Shown here: positions 32,926 to 41,543 of the stretch, one piece after another
Position numbering within the stretch: position 1 is the first letter of the stretch
Layout: the number at the start of each line of letters is the position of its first letter
Assembly: GCA_037367405.1 (NCBI GenBank)
Contig: JAZKJV010001865.1
Location: 1,302,001 to 1,366,000, forward strand
DNA: 64,000 bases
Reading direction: 5' to 3'
Source of the DNA: Ottelia alismoides
Lineage: Eukaryota; Streptophyta; Magnoliopsida; Alismatales; Hydrocharitaceae
Program-made: the position numbers and the translations under genes
The notes under the pieces: model-generated
The model's database searches: none
What the model was told of the DNA's origin: nothing
What the model saw: only the letters and a program-made list of their open reading frames with translations

Positions 32926-35591
32926 TGTTGGATATGCGAGCCCACGGCGAGCCATTATGCAATAAATGTTATTGCGAATATCATTCCATGATCTGAAATG
33001 AAGAATGAATAATTTTCATAATAGGTCCCTTAGTACAATTAGGGTTATGTACCATGGCCATCTTGCAGCTGTTGATTCAATTATTGAATCATAGAGGCTG
33101 GTGCTTGGATGAATATCTAAAGAGTTAGATTGAGGACTCATCAAGCACCATCAAATGATTATTAAGAGATGATCTCCACTCTGAGAAGGAGATGGCAATC
33201 CTTTCTCTAAAGGATGATATCTGGCCGACCTCTTGATGCAGGTCCTCTACATAGGAATAGATATTCGGAGGTGTCAGATTAGTTAGGTCAAAGAGTTGAC
33301 TTAACGAGATCGAGATAACCAAAGTCCTATATCGTATGCTGTCATGATACATGCACGCATCCTCTGACCGGAGACAGATGTGTTACTATATGTTTGAGTA
33401 TGTACATTTGGCAGACCAATATGTTGACAACCTAATCAAGGTCTATACACCGGCGCGCTGGTGTGCATATAAGGGCATATGAGTAGTACGATCTCTCAAA
33501 GGGATCATACAGGTTCAGTTACTGAACTGGAAGACATGAGCTCACTCATGAGATATTGGGAAGAATCAAATTCCATGCGCATGGTCGTCTTGCTTTGGAA
33601 GCTTGACTGAATTTGTAGGTTTTATATATACTTTTGGAAAGTATATGATCAAGACCTAGGTATGATATATGCTTTTAAAAAAGAATATGATCGATACCAA
33701 CTTCCAATGATCGAATGAGAAACTTACTGAGAACACTGAAGAAGACAGTGTAAAGTTGATCTAATACTTCGGGTTTATTCCGAGTCTTCTAGTATGCAGG
33801 ATGTACATGTATTAGGAATACCTGAGGGTGATGTGATCATAAACGATTGTATAACCATGACACTTCCATTCCTAAGGAGTGATGAAACGGGTCTGGATTT
33901 TAGTGACTCCTCTCAGTAGAGAAGTAATCTAATCTTAGTCCAAATGTTGGACATTGATCTGAATGTGATTCAGATGCAATGACAAGATTAGATTTGCGGT
34001 CTTGATTTAATCAAGCATCTATGGGAGGCTCGCGATCTGGATTTGAGATATGATTTCAATATCCATGTCACTATACGTGGAACAATACAATCGCCATGTC
34101 TTTATCTCCAAGTATTCGCGGAGAAAGCGCATTATCCTTGAAAGAGTTCATGGATAATTCTATTGTTGATATATGTATCCGAGCATTGAGAAAATGGATA
34201 ATTAAATGTGATTTAATTATCATGAATAATATGAATTTGATTCATATTATAAGGAGAGTTATCTTAGATAATTAAATGTGATTTGATTATCAAAGATGTA
34301 AATAATGTGAATGTTATTCATATTATTTGAGCACAAGAGAATAAGTTATCCAATATAATTAAATGTGATTTAATTATTATGGATAAGAATAATGTGGATA
34401 GTAATATCCAATTATTCATAATATATTATAAATGTGATTTATAATGTATTATAGAGAGCTAATTATAATTTATATTTGTTAATTAATTATTATGTGTATT
34501 GGATACACATTGTGTAATTAATTGATAATGTAAATTATATATTGTTTTGGGTTGTGAATATGATTCATAATTTTCCAATGTCAAGATTGCATTATTCTCA
34601 AATATAATTGTGAGTTATTTTTGATGAATAAAATCCCAACAAAAAGTTGTTGGAAATAAATAAGAGAGAAAATCAAGGAGGCATGCAATCTCATGGAAAT
34701 CCATGAGATTGCCTCCTTTAGGAAAGAGGTGGGCGGCACCCAATTCCTATGTGGATGGGTGGCCGTCCCCCCTTAATGTACATGGAGATGTAATCTCCAT
34801 GTATATTCTCTCCTTATTTATCTATGTGATTTTAGGATTGATTAATATTTGATTTTGTCAAATATATTTTAATCTAAATTAAATCACAAGTTGTTGGCTT
34901 TTACTAACAACAATCTTGACCATTGGATTGACATAAATCAATCTCATCCATTGATTTTATATGTCCCATGGATTGAGATCTATGGATCCCAAAACCCTAT
35001 AAATAGAGAGGCATACCCATGCTCTCTCTTTACACACATAATGCTTGAGAAGCACATCCCTCTCTCTCTCTCTCTTTCTCTCTACACGTCTACTCTCTCT
35101 CCCTCTCTCATGACCGTCCACCATGGATGCCCTAGAGAGGTTCTTCATCGCCACAACATTGTCGTTATGCTGCCCCATCGTCTGCTAGTGGATCTCCGTC
35201 TACTTTGGTGCGCCTCGCTCGTGAAGAAGGCGTCAGATCTCGTGTGTCGAGATCAGGAGATCCGTCACTTGGATCATCAACATGGATTGCGAGAAGCACA
35301 CGGTTCATCCCCGCGCTCGCAAGCGTCTCCTCCGTCGGATCGAACTTCAGACAGGAGGTCTCTTCGTTTAGAGATTCGATCGCAACCACGCTTCAAGAGG
35401 TAATCCTATTACTTGTTTGTGGTTTAGACGAAACGATCCGAGAAGTGTTCTTGGAACATGTGGTTTCGTCGTATGATTTTTTTTTTAAATTCCGCTGCAT
35501 CGAGCAACTAGTGCGACTAGTCGCTCCTCGTCGTATTCGATAGGACGCTCACGCTTCCGTGATGTGATTGAGGATCTAACCATATCCTTCA
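32926..35591 (+). repeat. CB 3' LTR (2666 bp)
   Basis: It starts TGTTGGATATGCGAGCCC and ends CCATATCCTTCA. It is collinear with the 5' LTR, with scattered substitutions and short indels. It carries the same palindrome array (34200-34580), a perfect 11-bp hairpin (34779-34803) and the TATA box (34998-35005). The open frame 34891-35403 spans promoter and R/U5 and is not a gene. Confidence 0.95.
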
Positions 35592-36036
35592 GATACGTGC
35601 CTATATCGTGATAGCATACGATATAGGTCTTTGGTTATCTTGATCTCGTTAAGTCAACTCTTTGACCCAACTAATCTGACACCTCTGAATCTCTATTCCC
35701 ATGTAGAGGACCTGCATCAAGAGATCGGTCAGATATCAACCAAATGAGAAAGGATTGCCATCTCCTACTCAGGCTGGAGATCATCTCTTAACAATCATTT
35801 GATGATGCTTGATGAGTCCTCAATCTAACTCTTTAGATATTCATCCAAGCACCAGCCTCTATGATTCAATAATTGAATCAACAACTGTATGATCATTAAG
35901 ATGGCCATGGTACATAACCCTAATTGTACTAAGAGACCTATTATGCAAATCAGTTATTCTTCATTTCAGATCAAGGAATGATATTTACAATAACATTTAT
36001 TGCTTAGTGGCTCGTCGTGGGCTCGCTTGTCCAACA
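35592..36036 (-). repeat. CA 5' LTR, outer piece
   Basis: This is the continuation of the CA LTR after CB. Its first five bases (GATAC) duplicate the target site. It matches CC 49467-49905 and ends in the LTR terminus (plus strand ...TTGTCCAACA). Confidence 0.9.
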
Positions 36037-36905
36037 TATATTACTAGCACTTATAAAAATATAAAAATACTAACTTGTAAAATTGTCCAATAAAACCCAA
36101 ATCCAAGTTTGAGACTATAAACCCTAAAATGCATATATATATATCTCTCTCATACAGTGTCCTATTTAGGTCTACTCACTTTTAAAGTAATATACATTCA
36201 AAGACCTTCAAAAGAAGACCAATTTCGTAAAAATCAGAGTTCGTATGTGAAACTTGGATTTTGGGCCTTATTGTATATTGTACATATTGACTAAAATACC
36301 CTCCATTTTATCTTTTTATTTTTCTTAATTATTAAAAATCCAAAAAAAGATTAAGCTGTAAATATTCCTTTTATATGTTCTCTATTTTTATTTTGATTTT
36401 CTCTTATTAAAAAATTGCAAAAAAAATTGCAAAAGATAAAAATGTGGTGTTTTATATCTATATGGTACCCAGGATAGCGTGAGAGGAGGAGAAGAAGAAT
36501 TGAAGGAGACCAAGCAAAAAATAGACTTTCTTTCTTTTATTTCTGGCATTTGAACTCTTGTAAAAAGGACATTCATTTGTTGTAGGGTCTGTTTCGCAAA
36601 GTGTCGGTGCACTTGGGAGACTCACTGATTTCGTTTTCTCGCCATATTTTTCTTTGTTTCACGCAGATTTCGTAAGCTACCTATTGATTGCTTTAATTAG
36701 TTTGCTTGAGCCAAGTAATTAATTAGCTCCAAACACTCTAAACAAGAATTTTTGTACCTATAGAATGAAGCGTAATTGGACAGTCAAATTTAATTGGTTC
36801 TTGCCCGTTAATAGAAGCTATTGTTAGGATGGTTCACTTGCATTTGCATATAGGTTTGTTTATTTTTCTGTATTTCAATTCTACACAGATCATCCAGCAT
36901 GTAGA
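36037..36905 (+). repeat. G4 5' LTR remnant
   Basis: The first part (about 36160-36300) matches the U3 of the G5 LTR read in reverse (62210-62420). Shared text includes TACATTCAA--ACCTTCAAAA and TATGTGAAA-TTGG-TTTTGGGCC. The rest is AT-rich, with a segment near 36700-36770 resembling the end of the G4 3' LTR (44876-44920). The beginning of the LTR was removed when CA inserted and its left side was lost. It is much shorter than the G5 LTR over the same span, so an internal deletion or a subfamily difference must exist. Confidence 0.6.
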
Positions 36906-36909
36906 GTGC

Positions 36910-36920
36910 TGGCGACAAGG
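36910..36920 (+). other. G4 primer-binding site candidate
   Basis: TGGCGACAAGG follows the LTR remnant. Some Tat/Ogre elements use a site beginning TGGCGAC. The match to any tRNA beyond 7 bases is poor here, so this is tentative. Confidence 0.35.
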
Positions 36921-37600
36921 TACACATCTTTAACCCCTACATGCATCATAGTGTTTAATCATGCATTGGCATTTCTGATTTCCTTCTTTGTTTTCACTCA
37001 AATAAGTTAAAAAGGAAATTGGACACTCAGTAAGCGATTCATTGGAAATATTCAAACCAAGTGATAACTGCCTAAAATTCGGGACTGCTAAAGAAAACTC
37101 GACCTAAAATAAACATAAGGAAAAATCATTTTTTAAGGAGAGTAACCCCCACCTTATTTGATTTATCTACAACGACAAAGCGACCCACACACTAGGATAG
37201 AACCACATCTGAACTCTCTTCAGACTACTAATCTTGTGATTAGTTGTTCTCCAGTGAGGACTTCACCAGGTAGCCGATAATCGGTCCAGGACTTCCTTAG
37301 AAGAGTGGGCAGATCGGGTAGCCGGTAAACGGTCTGCACCCATACTGGATGGGAAAACCTAGTTATGAGATTTGGACAGTCTCCTGGGAGCATTGGATTC
37401 CTAACAGCTCGCCTAAACTGCTTTGATAGATTGTATTCTCACCAAACTCTAAAATTTGAGAAGATAATTGACCGAACCTTCACAGTCTTCACATTGCATT
37501 GAGTTGGTGAGCTGGGGGTTTGTTTTGTGTTTGATTGCTTGTGTGCATACTAGATCCTTCTACGCATTAGTGCCTTTTTCTCCACATCTTTTGACTTGAT
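36921..37600 (+). other. G4 untranslated leader
   Basis: No gene is seen. The GGGACTGCTAAA block is at 37073-37092. Two copies of the GGTAGCCG-TAA-CGGTC motif are at 37269-37287 and 37317-37334, and a block with CATTGAGTTGG is near 37496-37507. All three are collinear with the leaders of G2 and G5. Confidence 0.68.
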
Positions 37601-38340
37601 CCTCATGCTCTCCTGATCCCGCCTTTTGTTTCGGAGATGGCTAACTAGAGTAATTTTATCCGATCTTTACGAATCCTTCATACCCTCCAGCCGATCCACC
37701 TTCCCTTTTCCAGGAGGACTTTCCTCTTGATTTTTGTGCATATCCGCCTAATCTATTATTTTAGGAGTCATACTCTGATTCTCACCCATCCTTATTCCAC
37801 TCAACCGATCCTGAGATTTTGGATTCACCTTTCTTGATTTCCACACTCGATACCCTGAACCAGATGATGGAACATATGAATTAGAGTATTAGCAATCTAT
37901 TTAAAATAAATAAGATCCAGAACACTGCTCCACTATTTGAGGATATGGATTCACTTGAGGATAATCATGAGATCTTGCAATCACCCAAAATACAAAAAAA
38001 TAAGAAAATTTTAAAAATTCAAAAACATTTTAGGAGACACATTGTTGATTCATTTTGTGAGGAGAGGACACCCATGCCAAACCATTTTCCCACACAGTCA
38101 TTCACCACTTGTCCCAACTTTGAACGTGAGGATGCCACTGTACAAACTGATCTTGGCAATCTTTGTGTATATGCTGATTCTGGTTTCCTTCCTTGCATGG
38201 AGGAGGTCCAAAAATTCAAAAAATATTGACTGAACCTGAAGTGGTGGCCACCCTTCATGAGATCATTAAAGCCTCACTTCAACAGGCCATGACACATTTA
38301 TCTGCTCCTCAATACTAGAAGAGAAAGCAGAGGAGTAGAT
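37601..38340 (+). pseudogene. G4 short gag-like region
   Basis: From about 37670 a frame with few stops gives a Pro/Asp/Ser-rich segment (EDFPLDFCAYPPN; STDPEILDSPFLIS), then the open frame 37945-38229 with a Lys-rich stretch (IQKNKKILKIQKHFRRH) and an acidic end. A frame change then leads to PEVVATLHEIIKASLQQAM. No Retrotrans_gag domain or zinc knuckle is readable. I call it gag-like only by position between leader and protease. It is much shorter than the gag of G2. Confidence 0.45.
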
Positions 38341-38354
38341 CTGAGCATCACATC

Positions 38355-38990
38355 TTGACCTTGGCCACTGCCCACGCCATCTCTCACCGTACACATTCTA
38401 AGAAAGGGAACACTGCCACATCTCTTGTGAGTTGCTCCATATCTGACTATTATTGTGATAATGCTCTCCTTGATGACGGTGCTTCAATCAATATAATACC
38501 CTTCTCTATGGTACAATCTCTTCATCTTGTGCCTCTCAAGAAAATCAGGATGATAGTTCAATTTGCTGATGGATTTATCAAGAGGCCAAAGGGTATTCTA
38601 GAAAACATTGTCATTATTCAGGGCATGAGCTTCACTTCTGATTTTGTCGTATTACCCATGGAGACCTCCATCCCTACGGAGCACCCTCCAATCATCTTGG
38701 GACGATCTTTCCTCGCCTCTGCGAGAGCCGTTTTTAATTATGGATCAGGAGACATTCGCTTCCATTTTGATGTAGTGAGCGATGTGTTGATCACTACACC
38801 CATTACTGACCAGAGATCTGCATCCCATGAGAGCGTATTCATGTTAGCCAACCCCAAGGACTTTGACCTTGTTGATAATATCAGAGATTCTTGTTGTATG
38901 TTGGATGATACCGAGACCCAAGAATTCCTCTTCAAGGAGGAAGAATTGGAAAGAATAGACCTTGGAGTTTCCCCTTTTGGTACGTGGTAA
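38355..38990 (+). CDS. G4 aspartic protease ORF (211 aa)
   Basis: This is an uninterrupted frame with a retropepsin-like domain of the Athila/Tat kind. The active centre is ALLDDGASINIIPFSMV at about residues 35-52, with the second half VQFADGFIKRPKGILENIVI. The C-terminal motif is HPPIILGRSFLASARAVFNYG. In this lineage the active centre usually reads CDLGAS; here it is DDGAS, which keeps the catalytic Asp. The first codon is TTG in a longer gag-pro frame, so the true start is upstream or lost. It ends at a TAA (38988-38990), after which the same frame stays open to 39458. Confidence 0.85.
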   Translation: MTLATAHAISHRTHSKKGNTATSLVSCSISDYYCDNALLDDGASINIIPFSMVQSLHLVPLKKIRMIVQFADGFIKRPKGILENIVIIQGMSFTSDFVVLPMETSIPTEHPPIILGRSFLASARAVFNYGSGDIRFHFDVVSDVLITTPITDQRSASHESVFMLANPKDFDLVDNIRDSCCMLDDTETQEFLFKEEELERIDLGVSPFGTW

Positions 38991-39458
38991 TGCATTGATG
39001 ACATCTGTAGGATTTACACAATATACACTCTAAAGCGGAATGCAGACTCTGAGACTAGACAGGATGAACATGATTTGACTACTTTCACTGTTGAGTCCGT
39101 TCCTATTCACCTTGATTTAGATGAGACTGATAAAGCCAAATTTGATTTGATTGCATTTATAAAGGAATTCGGTCCTTTTGATGAAGAGGGTGATCCAGTG
39201 GAGGCTCGCCAGGCTGGAATTGATCTTACTTTTTCTTATAATGATTTCGAGCCTTTTTACTTTGATATTTGCGAGACTTCCCAGGCAGGACATGACCACA
39301 CTACTTCCACTGATCGATTTGTGCATGCATACTCTGAGACTGCCAAGGATATATTCTTGGTCGATCCTGATCAGTTTATGTCTAATGATGACCCTAATAT
39401 CGACCTACACCTTGTTAGATCCATTCCTCAGCGATCACGCAAGAAGGTCCGCTTTTGA
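38991..39458 (+). CDS. G4 acidic ORF of unknown function, in frame with protease
   Basis: It is in the same frame as the protease, separated by a single TAA; the internal Met frame starts at 39075. The 127-residue part is strongly acidic (LDLDETDKAKFDLIAFIKEF; GPFDEEGDPVEARQAG; LVDPDQFMSNDDPN) and ends with a short basic tail, RSIPQRSRKKVRF, before TGA. I recognise no domain. It occupies the place where RT would begin in an autonomous element, but nothing in it resembles RT. It may be the C-terminal extension of a gag-protease polyprotein. Confidence 0.5.
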   Translation, partial: CIDDICRIYTIYTLKRNADSETRQDEHDLTTFTVESVPIHLDLDETDKAKFDLIAFIKEFGPFDEEGDPVEARQAGIDLTFSYNDFEPFYFDICETSQAGHDHTTSTDRFVHAYSETAKDIFLVDPDQFMSNDDPNIDLHLVRSIPQRSRKKVRF

Positions 39459-39557
39459 CCTTCTTGACCTTCATACATCCACTCCTCTTGTTTATCCTTT
39501 CATTTCATTCTTTCTTCTCCCGTTTTATCATTCACCCCTTTTCCGTGTGTATATATG

Positions 39558-39982
39558 CTATACTTAGGACGTGCTTATCCTAAGTATAGGGGGTGAATGA
39601 TTTATGTTTTTCATATTCGTCGTATTCATCACTCCTATTGTTGCCTATACTTAGGAATACTCTACCCTAAGTATGGGGGGGGTGATGTTGTTCATATCAT
39701 TTTTTTGTTTTTTCGTTGAGTGTATACATTCTCTTCATCTTTTTTTCCCTTTTGTACAATCTTCTATACTTAGGATTACTTGATCCTAAGTATAGCGGAG
39801 ATCACCGACCTCTATTCTTTTCATTTTCTCTTTGAGTCGTTGTAGTATAGGAGTCCTTTCACTTTTCTATACTTAGCACGAGTTATGTCTTCCTTTGCCG
39901 CTCTCTGATCACTATGAGGATATAGTTCGAGCTAAGTATAGGGGGTCGTATATATTGTATATATACTTTAGACATAACTCGT
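39558..39982 (+). repeat. G4 array of CTATACTTAGG inverted repeats with PPT-like G-runs
   Basis: Four hairpins follow one another: 39558-39569 with 39578-39589 (12 bp perfect), 39644-39655 with 39666-39677 (one mismatch), 39764-39776 with 39783-39795 (13 bp perfect), and 39867-39877 with 39931-39941 (11 bp perfect). Each right arm, CCTAAGTATAG or close to it, runs into a purine tract (GGGGG, GGGGGGGG, CGGAGA, GGGGG). A fifth pair, 39878-39890 with 39970-39982, overlaps the last. It follows the last ORF of G4. Confidence 0.85.
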
Positions 39983-41530
39983 ACTTTTAAATATGATTAT
40001 TTTTGGGGATATGCATATAAATTCGTAAAATCCACATGTGTGTATATAGACTTTGATCACCTATAAAAAAACAAAAAAACAAAAAAAAACAAAAAACAAA
40101 AAACAAAATAAAAAAAACAAAAAAATCTTGTATATACTTATATATATTTTACTAACACCTTTTCCTTAAAAAAACTAGAAACTACAAATCCCATTAAATT
40201 TTTTAAAAAAAAAACTCTCTTTGCATGTGCATCATTTTTTTTCTTTTCCTTCTTTTCAAAAATCCATAAAAAGTTCAAAATTAGAAAATTGTTTCAAAAA
40301 AAAGATTTGCTTTCTTTTTGCATTATACATATTTTCTTGCATTTGCATGTGCATTTTTTAGGATAGTATTGACATTTAAGCTAAGTCTAGAATAAAAATT
40401 GAAGAATGGAGCTTAGTCGGGCCTTAATCCACTTAATTTCAGAGCAACCTTATAAGAACTGGAGTTAAGACTTTTTAGGTCCTAGTGACTTAATTCTTTG
40501 AGTCCATAAGACTATGTTCACATGTCATCTTGATTAGTCTAAGTAGAACATTTGACAACACACGCATGATTCTTTTAGACCATGGCTTATCTTGGACAAG
40601 CACTCTACACGTAGCTCTTCATGGAGGATGTAGTGGGGACGCAGAATCTTTTGGCATGGACTAGCATACGAGGATAGTACTTCGAGGCGGAACCTCTCAT
40701 CTTCCTCTAGGGAGGGTTGTGCATCTCAACCTGATATAATAGCATTGAGGTCTCAAGACAAGATGATGTGGGGTTGCAATATGCTTCAAAAGAGGGATAG
40801 TCTACTAGCTCAAGAGGAAAAAATCCTTATGTACATGTTGCACCTAGTATATATTTTCAAAAAAAGAGAAAAAATACAGAATCTCCAAAAGTGGACATGT
40901 CTGATTGAAAAGTAAAATGTCTTCAGAGTGTATATACAAGGATAAAGAAAAAAAAGAAAATAATAAGAGCTTCAAAGTCAAATTTTTGTAAGCTTGTAGA
41001 TGGATGACTTGGCTACACAGGTCAGGCATCCAAGGATAGGTAGCTACACTGGTTACTGTCCATTCTTTTCTCCATCTCCTCTTCTTGAGCTGGTTGTACT
41101 TGAACTTAGAAGGGAATATCCTCGCTCCTCGAGGAAAGAGTTGCTAGATCTGGGGACTAGAGCTACCTTGTTGAGGGAGGTTGTTACATTGTTACTTTTG
41201 AGACGGGGAGCTAAATTTCACTTACACCATACAAGTAAAGATTCATAGTCATAAGAATTTGTGTATGTAGACTTGTTTTGATCTGACTGTTGAGGAGACC
41301 TGAATAGAAGTATTGTGGAACTTAGAGGCTGTTAGGTTTTAAATCCATCTCCCATTAAGGTTCCGCCACACTAATAATCCAAAGGTCTGACAGAGCTCCA
41401 TACTACAATTTTATGAAGATAGGTTTAATACTCAATATTTTCATAATTTCTTTATTTTTCCTTTCATTTTCTTTTTCTTTTTATTCACTTATTCTTTTAA
41501 ATAAGTGTTTGCTAAGGGTCTAGCAAAGGT
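39983..41530 (+). other. G4 3' untranslated region
   Basis: No gene is seen. There is a low-complexity A/C-rich stretch at 40066-40130. A more complex segment at 40370-40840 contains GCTTAGTCGGGCCTTAATCC and resembles the non-coding 3' region of Athila/Tat elements. Short frames (40844-41029, 41000-41248) lack any domain. Confidence 0.55.
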
Positions 41531-41543
41531 GAAGCATAGGGGA
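41531..41543 (+). other. G4 polypurine tract
   Basis: GAAGCATAGGGGA lies immediately before the LTR tip. It resembles the G-runs of the upstream hairpin array. Confidence 0.6.

Larger units (their letters stand above)
25009..35591 (+). mobile_element. CB: complete Ty1/copia retrotransposon (10583 bp)
   Basis: The element has two LTRs (25009-27678 and 32926-35591), both starting TGTTGGA-ATGCGAGCC and ending ATATCCTTCA. An iMet primer site follows the first, and a polypurine tract AATGGGAGAT precedes the second. It is flanked by GATGC (25004-25008) and GATAC (35592-35596), a 5-bp duplication with one change. The internal order gag, GAG-pre-integrase, integrase, RT, RNase H is that of Ty1/copia. 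All frames are broken. The first 104 bases of the two LTRs differ at 4 positions, so it is an old but recognisable insertion. Confidence 0.95.
17809..36036 (-). mobile_element. CA: Ty1/copia element, minus strand, interrupted by CB and lacking its 3' end
   Basis: The internal region (17809-22812) aligns by eye with copia CC (about 50497-55231) and with CB in reverse. The 5' LTR is in two pieces, 22813-25008 and 35597-36036, separated by the complete element CB. The LTR ends properly at 36036 (minus strand TGTTGGACAAGCGAG). The last several hundred bases of the internal region, the PPT and the 3' LTR are absent. Instead G3 gag lies to the left. It also carries the MITE M1. The next bases, 36037-36041 (TATAT), are the expected target duplication in G4, with no partner visible. 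Confidence 0.85.

Noticed and set aside
34891..35403. 170-codon plus-strand frame
   Set aside because: It spans the LTR promoter, including the TATA box, and the CT-rich tract, and is not open in the other LTR copies over its first half.
39558..39795. Intrinsic transcription terminators
   Set aside because: Hairpins are followed by G-runs, not T-runs, and the context is a eukaryotic retrotransposon.
40066..40130. A/C-rich run as a retroposed poly(A) tail
   Set aside because: No SINE or LINE body precedes it and no target duplication is visible. It is low-complexity sequence in the G4 3' region.
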